Numbered from the stretch's first letter, positions 48,719-61,570 are shown. The stretch is 64,000 bases of DNA from Hirudinaria manillensis (GCA_034509925.1 CM067527.1:5514501-5578500), one strand, 5' to 3'. Made by a program: numbers and translations. The notes: a model not told the origin generated them from the letters alone.

Positions 48719-50411
48719 ATGGATTCGGTATCCGAGGAGAAATTGAAGGATGTTGCCGCCAATTTAGAAAATCAGGAATTGGAGGTAGTAGATAATTTGT
48801 ATGATAAAGTGTTATTAAAAAAACTTTTCTGAAGCCTTTGTTCGTTCTCGTAGCAGGGATATCCTTCTGCGGAGTTATACACTCAGCTTCTTGCTGTCTA
48901 TCTTTTGCAAGGGGACTTGTGAGTCATTTCGTGAAATAATGTTTGTGCATTGCCATAAGTTGAAGTTTTCACTCTGAGTAACATTTCAGAATGTCTTCCA
49001 AATTTTTGTGGAAAAGAATACCAGATTCAGTTAAAAATGTAAGGGATATTGATTTTGTTTGCTTTTCCATAGCTGGTGTTTTGTGGCGAAATTATTGTGC
49101 ATTAATTAAACTTCTACAAACTTCACTCATGTGAAGTAAGAAGACTAATGTGAAAAGTCATGAAAGACTGGTGGAAATAAGTTGGTTGCAAGTTAGGATA
49201 AATGTTGTGCTAGGTCACAGAAGTTGCAATTATATGTATATCTAGCTTGTTGTATGTTACTTCTAGCAACCTTTGTGCAGCCAGAGACTGTTCAAGTTTT
49301 TTTCTTGAATTCTATCCATCTCAAGCGATCTTGTTCCATGCCATATGGAATTTGTGATCATCAAATTATGAATAGCTTGATAATTATTACTAATTATTTC
49401 TATCTTTTTTTTAATTGAAGGCAAATCCAGATCTATGCCATGTCTGGGAAGTTGGGAAAAGACTATGGAAAAGAGAATTCCCAGGAATATATGAAAGCTT
49501 ATCAAAGGAATGGCCTGAGCACTTAAAGGTTTACATGGATGCACTGAGAGGTGGGATGCAATGTTATATTTAAATCTTTATTACCTTATTAAAAATAAGA
49601 TCATTAATAAATTTGTTTAGTTTGACAAGATTCTTACTTAATTCTTACTTACAATCCTATGAAAGTTTGGTACAGGCAAAACAATCTTTTCAGAATCTTC
49701 AAGAAAAAAATGCTTTGAATTGATGGCTACTGCTTACTCTTGCATTTCTTCCACTGATGTCTCTGCAAAACTTGGGCTCACAGCTGAGGAGACAATTAGA
49801 GGTTGTTTTAAGATGTTTCTTAAATTAAGTCAATTTAACAATAATTTAGTAATAGTTTGTAAATGGAGTTTTATTAAACTTTTTATTGTCTTGTTAAAAA
49901 CACACATTCAAAGTTGTACATAAAAACATACACAACTTTATTTGATTGCTTTTGTAATTATTTGAAAAATTGTGGCAACTTTTAATTAATTGCCTTGAAA
50001 TCTTTAATTTCATTTACTTTGTTTTTTCTATGCACTGCCTAAATTATTTTATTTCATCTAATTTGATATGTTCACATCAGATATATTAATATTTATTTTT
50101 CTATTTGATGTAATTATTTTTTTTTGGTGATTATATTTAAATTCTTTTTGTTCAGCTGCCCTCGACAAAGGATGGTCGTATGACGAAAACCTGCAAGTAT
50201 TTCATCCTTGCAAACCAGGCAGGTGTCATTTTGGATTCTATATTGATGAATAGCTTTCATTTTAACTTGAATCAATTTGAATGTGATTTATTATTTGCTA
50301 ATATAATATTTCCTGCTTCCAGAACTGTTGCCGGAAGCATCAACTGCCGACGTATTGAGCGACGAACACCTCGTCGAACTGATTGATTACATCAATTTTT
50401 TGGAAAATTAG
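48719..50411 (+). CDS. COPS8: COP9 signalosome complex subunit 8
   Basis: Seven exons encode 188 aa (human 209): 48719-48784, 48857-48918, 48990-49038, 49421-49550, 49694-49801, 50156-50218, 50323-50411. CSN8 is the smallest PCI-domain subunit of the COP9 signalosome, which removes NEDD8 from cullins. Landmarks are LENQELE, YTQLLAVYLLQGD, FLWKRIPDSVK, HVWEVGKRLWKREFPGIYE, LGLTAEETI and the C-terminal LIDYINFLEN, all collinear with human CSN8. The exon 6 donor must be GC (CCAG followed by GCAGGT): the GT six bases downstream would put the conserved C-terminal helix out of frame. It is divergent from mL45 and followed by flotillin-1 on the same strand. Confidence 0.95.
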
Positions 50412-51357
50412 GAAATCCAGTCCTATTTGGCTTTTGAGTGTTTTTTGTTTATTGGAGAGAAAGTTCATTTCTTGATTTCGTTCGTAACGTGAGAACTAAG
50501 ATTTGTTGTTGTTGTGGTTGTGTTGATACTGATACTTGTCCTGACATGGCAATTTGGGACAATCCGGTTTGCACTGCCTCGTGAATGGTTAACTTCTGGT
50601 GTAAATTCCGTGCGTGAACGGACGGCGAGACATGTTTACTGCAGCAGAGAGGCAGTCAATCGTCAGTAACGTAGTCTTGTGTTTTCTGGTTGAAGCCACT
50701 TGGTAACTATTTGGGTGGGGCCGTCGCTGTTCGGGAGATCCATCGTCGGATTTCATTGAACTGAAAATTCTATTAGAAAACAGGCTTTGTAATCTTTTGA
50801 TGGAGGGGTGGGCGTCCCATGTGAAACTTTGGATTTTAATAACGATTGAAGGCTCACATAAATATGGCAAGAGTTCGTGGGGTGAATTCTATCCTTATTT
50901 ACACACACTTCCCTGGGTCATGGTAAATATTTCACTCCATTTCTAGTCTATGTTCCATGGCTATCTATGGATTTGTCAGCAACGCGAGATTTGGCCAAAG
51001 ATGCGTAACTGATTGCAACGCGTTAAATACAGGTAAATAACTCCGCAACTTTAAAAACTTATTCAGATATTGATCAATGAGTGACCTTATCAATAAAAAT
51101 AGAATTCCATGTCTTTTTCAGGTGAAATAGAATTAATATGACCAGGTTACAATTTCATCCAAACATGCAACAAAAATTTTTACTTTGAATTATGATTAAT
51201 AATAGTAATAATATGCAGTATATTTTATTTTGAAGGATTTTATTATATAGTTAATTCTTTTTGTGTCTGCGCATCTCCTTTGTGTCGATAAACAGGTCAT
51301 TTAATATTTCGTTCGATAAACATATTCGAGTCGGTTTTGGAGCACTGAGTTTCAGAT
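50412..51357. other. Intergenic: CSN8 3' side, flotillin-1 5' side
   Basis: A 946-bp gap between same-strand genes that must hold the CSN8 3' UTR and the flotillin-1 promoter and possibly a 5' non-coding exon. The minus-strand open stretch at 50589-50870 shows no family resemblance. Confidence 0.45.
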
Positions 51358-52572
51358 ATGGCTTTTCATACTTGTGGTCCCAACGAGGCCATGGTGGTAT
51401 CAGGTAGCTCAGCTCTTTGTTAACTTTTGTTTTGCGTCAAAAATATCGAAATGTCTTGCTTTAAGCTTTAAGTTTGGTGTCGAGCTTGAATTGCATCTAA
51501 GCAAAACTTTCTTTTCTGACAAGGTGTTTTTTAGTAATTAAGGTTAAGAATTTTGATGCAGACTAAATAGATTATAAGAAAATTGTTTAGTAATTAGAGT
51601 TTTTCTTAAACAAGGCTGTTGTCATGCAAAGCCAATGATAGTGCCAGGAGGGAGAGTCTTTGTTATTCCCGGTCTGCAGAGAATTCAGAGGTAAAAGATA
51701 GTTAATGATTAATATTTAATTGTAGTTTCAAGTATTTTGTCATGTTATTCACATCTAAAATTATAAGAGAATTAGTGAAAGTAGAAATGAACATTACAAA
51801 TAGTTAAGTATTTAATTCCTTTTGTTTTGAAAAATTATCTTATAAGATCTCCAATTTAATTTGAACTTCAATCCAAAGGCTGTCATTAAACACGATGACT
51901 TTACAAATCCAAAGTGATCACGTCTATACTCAGCTCGGGGTTGCCATTTCCGTTACTGGCATTGCACAGGTTTCTGAGAATGTTTTCATCCACAATTTTT
52001 TTTGGTCAATTATTTCAAGATACATTTTAGCATATAATATTATAGTCTTACCTAATCCTAGCTTATTTTCAAAGTCTCATTAATCGAATCATTTGGGATT
52101 AAAAAGGTTTTAAGTAAACTTTAATTTAATACTTTTGATACATACGCTTTGTCGATACTAAGGTTTAAATTGTTTCATTGATAAACAATTCATAATGGTA
52201 TTTTCAAGATAAATTGTTTAAATACTTTCAAAATCATTGAATTTTATGCATTGATAATCAGCAACCAGCCTAGCAAAGCATCCTGTTTTGTTCAGGTAAA
52301 AATCCAGGGACAAAACCATGAGATGCTGCAAGCAGCCTGCCAACAGTTTCTGGGGAAACAGGAGCAAGACATCAGGAGGATTGCACAGGAAACTCTGGAA
52401 GGTCACCAGAGGGCCATAATGGGCAACATGACTGTTGAGGTAATGTGAAGAATATTCACTGCCATCATTCATTGTGTGAGCATCATAAGTCACTTTAACT
52501 TAGAATGAAAATGATGATGATGCTAATGATAGTATGAATTATAAAATATCATTAGCATCATCATCATCATGA

Positions 52573-52607
<35 letters not shown>

Positions 52608-55249
52608 GCCAAAAGCTACTTAGTGTTCGTGTTAGCAGGGTTATCTTTGATGAAGAAGATCACACATCATTTCGTGAAATGCCGCTCCAAGCACGGCTCC
52701 ATTATCTTGTTTTTTGAGCCGACCTAATAGCAATGTTATCTCGATGGGACATTTAGGAAATGCTATTTTGTCTAAAACAATTTCATATCCATATTTGTTC
52801 AAAGCTTAAATAATTCCATGTTTATTTCCTAATTTAACAACATTTTAATGGAATTTTAAAGCAACATTTGAATATGAATGTTCAAATGCCTTTAATGCTG
52901 TTCAGACGCATTTCTAATCCAAACCATGACTAACCATTGTATTTGACACAATGAACTCAAGTGAACTCAATGAATAATGAACACAGTGATCATCATTTAT
53001 ACTCTTTGTATTCATTACTTCGCATTAGGAAATCTACAAAGATCGTAAGAAATTTTCAAAAGCTGTGTTTGAAGTGGCATCATCTGACCTTGTCAATATG
53101 GGCATCAGTGTGGTCAGCTACACCCTCAAGGATGTTAAAGATGATGAGGTGATAAAAACTTATGGGCTGGATTTGCTATGCTGGTAGCAGCACTTTCTCT
53201 ATGGAATAATTGTGACATTGATGATGATTACATCAGGGTTACCTGAAAGCTCTGGGAATGTCAAGGACTGCCCAGGTCAAGAGAGATGCAAGGATTGGTG
53301 AGGCAGAGGCACGCAGAGATGCTGGGATAAAGGTTAGATGTGAAAACAAAAACGTATAAATTATTATACAAGCAATCACTCAATTGTATGGCATGCTTAT
53401 TGAACCTAGAGTTGAATTTAAAAGAATATTTTGTTAGATAATTAATTATTCAGTGAATCATCTTAATAAACATTAGGAAGCGATGGCAGAAGAGCAGAGA
53501 ATGGCTTCACGCTACTTGAACGACATCGAGATTGCAAAGGCACAGAGGGACTATGAGCTCAAGAAGGCTTCCTTTGACCAGGAAGTCAACACCAAGAAGG
53601 CCCAGGCTGAGTTGGCATATTCACTACAGGTGAACTTTTCATCAATGCCATCTTTGTTTCAAATGAAATATCATACCATAAACAGTATAATGGCAGGCCA
53701 TGATTTGTTAAAGAATCATTTTTGTAACATGGCAACAGTGATATTTGCACTTCAGCTTGACACATCACCAAAATCATTTTCAATGCTCAGTTTTGATTAA
53801 ATCATAATCTATTCAATGTTAATCCTGGATACATTTCTTTTGCAGGCAGCTAAAACCAAACAAGCCATCAAAGAGGAGGAGATGCAGATCTCTGTCATTG
53901 AGAGATCCCAGCAGATCCAAGTTCAGGATCAGGAGATAGTGAGAAGGGAAAGGGAACTTGATGCCACCATCAAGAAGCCAGCAGAGGCAGAAAAGTTCAG
54001 ACTGGAGAAATTGGCTGAGGCCAACAGGTTTGAATCATTTGATTGAAATACTTAATAAATTTAACTTTCCCAAGTTTAAAAATAATGAATTGATATAATG
54101 ATTAATTGCATGTTATTAAACAAATGCTATATAAAGTTGTGTAAGTGATCATCGGATGACCCTTCATTTTGTTTAGAAAAATAAATAAAAATAAAATAAA
54201 TGTGCAATGTTTGAATATCAATTTAAAATTCATTTGAATTAATGATTTTTGAATAAATTTGACTGAATTTGCATAATTAATTGGCCAGGAACCGCACAAT
54301 GCTCGAAGCTCAGGCCAATTCTCAGGCAATTAAGGTGAATTCAGAAATGTTTACTTTACAATTTCATACCTTTTCCTTGTGTGGTTGCCATATCTAACTT
54401 TTTATAAACGTTAATGAGAATACTAAATTTACAACCACATCGGTCATTTATATGTATGACTGATTGTGCCTTTCATTGAGTTCAGTCACCAACCCATGAA
54501 CATACAATATTTTCTCAAATTATTTCAGATGAAAGGAGAGGCTGAGGCTTTTGCCATTGAAGCAAAAGCAAAAGCTGAGTCTGAGCAGATGTTGAAGAAA
54601 GCAGAGGCTTGGAAGGAATACAAGGATGCTGCTATTGTGGACATGGTGTTGGAGATGCTGCCTAAGGTTTGAACTCCACTTTTGTTTACATGAATTTGGC
54701 CTTCGGTCGCAGACTGATGTCTTTGGGATGTTTCTGACGGCACAACAATAGTTTGTTGAGCTCAGTTTTGTCAGAAAATACTTTGATTAGGTTAGTGATT
54801 AATTTGAAAAGAAATGTTGGGGATCATCAGAACCAACCTAATTGAAAACAGCTACATCTGCATTGATGTGTCCAAAAAATGTTTTTTCACTAATGTGGTC
54901 ATAAAGTGTAAGATTGCTTACAATGTTTGGGAAATAACATAATTATTTTGAGATGTAATTAGGTCTAAATTGATTTCCTGAGATTCTAGAGATTGTAAAA
55001 ATAAAGAATGTTAGTAGTGAAAATTGATTCAAAGGAATGAATTTGATTTTTTGTCGCCAGATGGCTGCTGAAGTTGCTGCTCCTCTGTCCCAGTGCAAGA
55101 AGGTGACCATGGTTTCGGTTGGCAAAGGTGAGGTCGGAGCCGCTAAGCTGACCAACGAGGTGCTCGAGGTCATGGAGCGCGTGCCCCTCATGGTTGAAAG
55201 CCTTACTGGCGTCAACGTAACCAAGGTAATCAACGCGGTTCGTTTGTAA
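51358..55249 (+). CDS. FLOT1: Flotillin-1
   Basis: Eleven exons encode 426 aa (human 427): 51358-51403, 51615-51690, 51879-51969, 52296-52439, 53029-53148, 53237-53332, 53477-53629, 53846-54027, 54289-54334, 54529-54666, 55061-55249. Flotillin-1 is a lipid-raft scaffold on the inner face of the plasma membrane and endosomes that oligomerises with flotillin-2. The N terminus ([11 protein letters not shown]) and SPFH/PHB domain (residues about 1-190) are followed by the long flotillin coiled coil with EA-rich repeats ([22 protein letters not shown]) and the C-terminal [11 protein letters not shown]. There are no membrane-spanning segments, as in the family, which relies on acylation. Resemblance is to FLOT1 rather than FLOT2. 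All junctions are canonical GT-AG. Confidence 0.97.
52511..52567. repeat. 21-bp perfect inverted repeat
   Basis: Arms at 52511-52531 and 52547-52567 are perfectly complementary around a 15-nt loop and would form a stable hairpin in RNA. They lie in flotillin-1 intron 4, directly before an (ATT)n tract. Confidence 0.9.
52574..52608. repeat. (ATT)n microsatellite
   Basis: About eleven ATT units in flotillin-1 intron 4. Confidence 0.9.
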
Positions 55250-55700
55250 ACGTTCCTCGGATTGCACTTGAAACGTTCTTCTCGCGGGCAGGCCATGAAG
55301 CTGAAGCGTTGATAGAAAAGGAAGACCTTTCCACTGGTTTCAGCACTCCATATTTCATTACTCTTTACTCTGGAATTCACTTTTGATCGTGGTGTAGCTG
55401 TTATTTGTACTATATTTCTAGCTTCGAAGCAGTTTTGTTGGATTTTTTGCCCACGAGATCTTAGTTTCTTGTATTTCGGTTACAATAAAAGTTTAGAATT
55501 CATCATAAAGGGCTTTGATAATTTGGCTTTTGTTGTCTGTTTTTTAACATTTGTCTTGTTCTTAAAATCCCATGCCTTCTATACCAGTGTTTTATGAAGA
55601 TTTAATACATTGTTTGTGACTTTGTGCAAAATTTTTAAACGGCTCGAGTCAAGCGCCAAATCGGCATTACGACTCAGAGAATCGTGTTCGGCACGTCGTG
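55250..55700. other. Convergent 3' region, flotillin-1 / DDR
   Basis: 451 bp lie between two converging stop codons and contain the flotillin-1 poly(A) signal. No perfect AATAAA is seen for the DDR strand; a variant ATTAAA near 55600 is possible. Confidence 0.5.
55484..55489 (+). terminator. Poly(A) signal, flotillin-1
   Basis: AATAAA 235 bp past the flotillin-1 stop codon in the right orientation. Confidence 0.6.
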
Positions 55701-58700
55701 TTAGTCGTCATCGGAGGTGAGGAGAACCGAATTGATTCTCCTCAGAACTGCTGAGTCCCCAGCGAACTCTGAGTACGAGCATCTTTCGTTGTCAAGAGGA
55801 TTAGAAATGAAACCGTTTGATCGGCATCCAGCTGACCACGACGAGGATGACGCTTCGATGTCAACCATGACGAAGCCGAGGTCGTAGAGTTTAAAAAGCT
55901 TGTTCCTGAGGCACGAAAAGCTCGGTCTTGCATCCATTTCTGTCCTCCAACAACTGAGCATGACGTCGTACGATTGCTCGCTGCAAGAGTTCGGTCGCTC
56001 GAGGTAAACTGGAACTTTAAGGTTACAAACGGAAAGATGAGGTTGGTTCAAAAACACTTTCTGACAATTTTCGACTATCTCTTCGTCCGACATTTTCTCA
56101 TAAGGCTGGAACCTGCCTAAGGTCATGACCTCCCACAATGTTACTCCGAACGACCAGACGTCACTTTTTGATGAAAATATTCCCTAAAGATAAATTAAGT
56201 CATTTAATAGCTTATTAATAATATGATAATTATCTTGCCTTTGGAGGTTTGAAAGAAGTTGCGTATAAAAATAAATAATTAAGTGTAAGTATTTATAAAT
56301 AGTGGTATTTTATAAACAATATTTTGACATGGAAATTATGGAAGACGTCTGGTCGAGGAGTGATTGGTATGGTATAATAGTAAATAATGGCTGGTAATAA
56401 TTAAAGCTAGTGTAATTTTCGTCTCACCAAGAGAACCGACTCCCAAGCCATCCATCTTATGGGAAGAATGGCCATGCCTTGGATTTGATAAAACGTAGAA
56501 TTGTGAAGTTTTCTGCTCATGCTGAAGTCTGATATTTTGATGAGACCCTTTCTGCCAACCAAGCAGTTCCTTGCGGCAAGATCTCTGTGAAGGATGTTGT
56601 GGTCTTCGAGGTAAGCCATACCGCATGAAATTTGGTGTCCAAAATATAACAAGGTGCTGTACCTGTAGTTAGAAATCAAAAATAACTTGTGATTTAAACT
56701 TTTTTTTGTTCCGTTTCAGTTTAACAAACCCATTGTTATATTCGCGAAAGAAATGATGTCTCTTTTTGGGTCATAAACCAACCTAATGCTGAGGCCTATT
56801 GGGTCATACGGATGTTCGGTTTTAGTGATGATGCTAGAGAACTGTTGAAGAAAGCTCTTTAGGTCTCCGAAGTAGAGGCATTCGGTTGCTATGCAATAAG
56901 GCATTTCTTGGAAACATACTCCGACGAGTCTTACTACGTTTCTATTCCTTAGATGCGCCAACACTTTTGCTTCTTCAATAAACACATTCCTGGTTTGAAA
57001 CAAATTGCTTAATTTTTATATATCGAGATATAATTGCGGTGACAATTCAATCAGTGAATTCAGTGACTTCTACATGCGTTGTCCTTTAATTTATGAATCA
57101 AACTTCAAATTTTATCGGGTCAAAGGTGTTGAAACACTCAACTAAACTGGCATGAAGAATGTTAACCTCGATTTTTCATCTTTCAGTAACTTCAGTGTAA
57201 CTCTTTTCCTAGGCGTCCTTTGTCCATGGTTGACCACCTCACACAAACAGATCTAAAAGAAGCATCGATTTATTAGGCTTTTTTTAGACAAAATGCTGAA
57301 ATTTGCCAGAAAAATATTGATTTTTATCTTTTTTTTTCACAATCCATCTCATTGTTTCTCATTATTTTAGATACTCCCTAAATTGCAATGTAATATTGAA
57401 TTGTATACTTCTTAGCAACCTCCCCAAATGGACCTTCCCCAATTCTCTTCAGATAAACGAGTTTGTCCCGAGGAAGTTTTTCCAATGATTCCTGACTTTT
57501 AAGAAAATATTTTGACATGGAAATTATGGAAGACGTCTGGTCGAGGAGCGATTGGCATTCTTCTTCGCTTAGTTTATCCACACGGTGACTAGCTTTTAGA
57601 GAAGATGCAGCAGATATGCTAACACGCTTTGGAAATTCTTTGAAGTTTGGATTTGAATTTACAATACTTTCGCTGCTTGTTGGGTCTAAAATCGTGGAAC
57701 GATTTGGAGAAACAGATGGACGCCCGTCGTGATAAAGAATGATTGGGTAGAATCTCTTCAGTGGCGAGGGACTGGAAGCGGAAGGAGACACATTTGAACC
57801 AGAATCCAGAACGAGAGGTTTTGTATATTTGTGGGTGCCGTCATAAATTCCTAAACGTATTGGTTGGTATGTTATTTATTGAAAAAAAGGATAAATTAGT
57901 TACTAAATTAAATAACATAATTAGCGAATTGTAATTAACCATAAAGTATAAATTAATATAATTATGCAAACCGATTCAGTTCAAGCATCCGAATGGACTT
58001 AATAAATAACATTTAATAAAGAAATATCAACTCAGCTTAACCTGACCAATCCATAACCTGAGGCAATTCTGGTAACATCCTCTCCTTGAAAAGAGATAGG
58101 GTATCATCTCGAACATCACCCTTATTCTCCGTTTCGTCCATCAATTCTATACCATGACAACGACAGGCATCCCAAGAAAAGATTGAATTTCTGGAAGCTT
58201 CCCTTCGATCCGTGAGAAGCTCGTCCGACAATCTCTTCGAATTGCTTTCGATTCGATTCTTGCACGTCCCACGCTTTGCAGCTTTGATCCTTAAACATTT
58301 CACCACCGATGCTACCACGACGATGAAGCAGATTGATCCCAGTATGGATGAAACAGTGAGGAGGACATGTAAAGGTATGAACTCGTAGGATTCAGACTTT
58401 TTGATGTAGTGGCAGTCATTGGTACCATTGACTGGATCTGCCGTGAGAGGTTTTGAAGATGACAGTTGTTTAATTAAACATTTTGTATCTTAAATTACTT
58501 GCTTTTACCCACAACAAAATAGAATTCTAGTTTGATATTCAAAGTATTAATTACGAGTCACTAGAAATGAATCAATTCATAAAAATGTTTTTGATAAATA
58601 CAAAAAAAAAGTTTAGTCAATAATTCCACTAACGCGTTGAAAAGCCAACTTCACTGATGAGCAGCCAATCAGAACGAGGGGTCAAAATTATTTTAAGACT

Positions 58701-60742
58701 TCTACCTGCTTGACCATCGATTTGTATTCGAATCAGTCGAACACCTTTTTCCTTTTGATCGATATCTTGGGTGATTGTTAATTTTCTTGAAATCTGATAT
58801 TCCCGGTCAATTGCTAAGTATATTGAGACTTTTTCGAATACGTCCGCCTGAAATATCAGTCTATTAAACAAATAATTAACAAATCTATTCTTAAAATAGT
58901 AAATTTATTTAGAGAAATTTTAATAAAGATCAAAAGGAAATGAAAAAGAAAGTAATGATAGAATTCCAAATTTTCCATAATTTAGAATAATATTTGAATT
59001 TACCTCGACTTGCTCCAACGCGCCATCAAGGACAAAGACATCGGCGTGAGTAAAACATTTCAGACCATCAAAGACAAACTCGATCCAAACTGCTCCTTGA
59101 TCCAGTTCATACCTATTCCATCCCATACACCCCTTGTTTGGAGAATGGTACGCTCCACTAGTAGCTCCATCCACCAAACATCCAATACCTCATTATGAAT
59201 CAGTTAACACTAATTCAACAAATACCATTTTGCTTATTCATGAATTACTAATGCAATAATTGATATAACGAGGTAAACAACTGTGCTTTTATAACAAACC
59301 AATTTGTTTTCATACCTTTCTCTAACATCCCTTTGGCCATCATAAAATGTCCGTCATAAAATGCATCGGTCAGATCGAACGAGTCCAACGAATTTGTTTC
59401 CAAAGAACTTTGAGTTTTGTTTAAATTCGTTCGGTGACCTTGAGGAAGGTTGTAATACAGCAAGCCACCTGAGATATATAATATATATAATATTATTATT
59501 ATTAATTGATATTTTCCACCACCTACTCGACCACTGGCATCCGTAGACTTCAACCCTGATGCAAACAGTTCTCGTGTGATTGGCCACAGGCAAAATCCGA
59601 ATCATCGACGCAACAACTGCTTTTACAAACTTCCTTTTCTCTGCCACGTAGGTATTAGAATTTCCCTGGAATATCTGGCGATCAAATAAGTAATTTTTGA
59701 TAAAAGTTAAACTCTAAACAATGGGGATTAGACACTGGGGTAGCCTGGAACTCCCGACCTGTTGGATTCGTATCCACGAAGTTGTATCTTTTCTTTTGTA
59801 TTCCACATTAAACCATTCCGTGTATTCTTGGCCCTATTCGTGATTATTAAAACATTCACTATAATATTCATTGTAATTTTCAGACTGAACGTCACCAGAC
59901 GTCACCCTTACCTGTCCCCCTCCAAATCGACCTTGAACTTCCACACCTGTGATCTTGTGGAGATCAATGAGGTCAATTTCAAGCCATTCCTGGGAATTCC
60001 TGGTAATAGGATTGGCGGGACACCAGGCTCCGCCCTCTCTGTCGTGTCTTATTCTGACGTAATTATGTTTTTTATTAATTGAATTTTATTATATGAATTC
60101 ATATGAAAATTATTTATGAATAATGCTTTATGGTTAACAGGACAATAACCGAGCCCACTCAACAATAAATGACAATAAATAACGTCGATATTTCTAAAAA
60201 TCTAACCATTTTAGTTGCCCAAGATCGCCAAATTTAAAAATGAACTAAATAATAAAATGTATACATACACTTCAATAAAAAATATTGAATCATGAACAAA
60301 TTGCTTGAATTAAATTAATTATTAATCATTGTTAATAATACTAGTAATTAAAAATCAAATAAAACCCTCTAAAACATCTGAAATAATAATTATGCAACAT
60401 CAATCGATGATCAATGCTGCAATATGTCACGCAATGATAAGTCTTAAAGCGAAACCTGGAGTTTTGAGGTCCAACGACTTTCCAATCGAAACTGGAACTG
60501 GCAGACAGCTGTTCATCCTTTATTTTTCCACTTTCCATTCCAAGATCTGAACTGCAATGTTCTTCTACTGCTATTCCATCTCCACGGACCAACAAAAAGG
60601 TCCAAAAGAGCGACCTATCGATATTCACTAAGATCGTAATATCGGTTCAATTGAATGTCATCGATAGATGTACAGATGTACATCGGAAGAAATATACTCA
60701 CCTAGACCACAGCAGTATTTGAAATGTTGTTTTTAGTAACAT
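55701..60742 (-). CDS. DDR-like: Discoidin-domain receptor tyrosine kinase
   Basis: Fourteen exons give 987 aa: 60742-60702, 60614-60456, 60053-59896, 59826-59759, 59674-59527, 59468-59316, 59188-59004, 58847-58634, 58437-58042, 57850-57420, 57252-57167, 56989-56783, 56662-56428, 56183-55701. DDRs are collagen-binding receptor kinases. In order: a signal peptide (MLLKTTFQILLW, then SLFWTFLLV); a discoidin domain from CSSDLGMESG through GGAWCPANP to VEVYGCQWS; a DS-like jellyroll domain including IGCLVDGATSGAY and WLLISEVGF; one membrane span (about residue 390); a Ser-rich juxtamembrane stretch; and a tyrosine kinase with GEGPFGE, VTLKLL (Lys kept), HRDLAARN, IQGMAILPIRWMAWES and SDVWSFGVTLWEVM. 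The DFG motif reads DFS. The tail runs about 60 residues past the kinase core, which is unlike the abrupt end of human DDRs. All exon phases join. Confidence 0.93.
56318..56370. repeat. 53-bp copy of DDR exon 10 inside intron 13
   Basis: Positions 56318-56370 repeat 57506-57558 in the same orientation with two mismatches. The source is juxtamembrane coding sequence (including SLLDQTSSIISMSKYF); the copy lies between kinase exons 13 and 14 and has no splice sites that would use it. Confidence 0.92.
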
Positions 60743-61570
60743 GATCGAATTATTATTACTATTATTATCATTATCAATGGTACTAGTACATAGTATCAAC
60801 TAGTGCATTGTCCTCGTGTTATCGTGACAACCTCAGTATCCACTAAAAGTAAGTTCGCACAATTTATGAAACAAAATTCTCAGCCCCAAACTACGGCGCC
60901 ATACTCTTAAAAGTCAGAAAATCAGATGTAGACAGCAGTTGATTGCGGTTTTCCAGAATCGGAACTTCACGGGAAGTAATGAAGTCTGGACTCTTCGTAC
61001 CTTTCGGAGAACATTTATCTTCACAGACCATTTATCTTCACGGGCATTCCTGCTGGACGCAACTGCAACTGTACGCACAATTTTTTTTTTTTTATAAGTA
61101 GCATGGGATTGTGTCGGATAAATTAACTGGAAAACTTAGAAATAATGAAAGCAGTAAAAAATCTTTAATTAAATCAAATGCCTTTAATTTCATTCAAGAT
61201 AAATATCTCCCCTCCCCCACCATCAAAAAAAAAAGGAAAACTCGGAAGCGCTGGCCAATCTCGGGAAGAAATTTTCTGAAGCTTACGTCGGTCATTTCAG
61301 GCGACGGATTCTATTAATAAATTACATTTGTTTGTAGAGCTGAACCAGGTGTTGATAACTCAAAAAATAATAATAATAATGTGATTTCACGCCAGTTACT
61401 TAAAGCTCAAGAACGAGTACAAGTATTTGAAAATAATGCGTCGAAATGCAAAAAAAAAGTATCATTATTATATTTAATAACTTTGCCTCGACTTTGGCAG
61501 AAATGAGTACTTAGGGGGTGAGGCGATTGCGCCTTCACGTGATTCCATGTCCTAGGAATGCGTAGGAACG
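60743..61570. promoter_or_regulatory. DDR upstream region
   Basis: This 828-bp stretch lies upstream of the DDR start codon and of a plus-strand TATA box, so it may act for both. It is slightly less AT-rich than the introns. No specific element was identified. Confidence 0.4.

Noticed and set aside
50589..50870. 93-codon minus-strand open frame between CSN8 and flotillin-1
   Set aside because: No family resemblance, and its composition does not look coding; it is more likely promoter or 5' UTR of flotillin-1.
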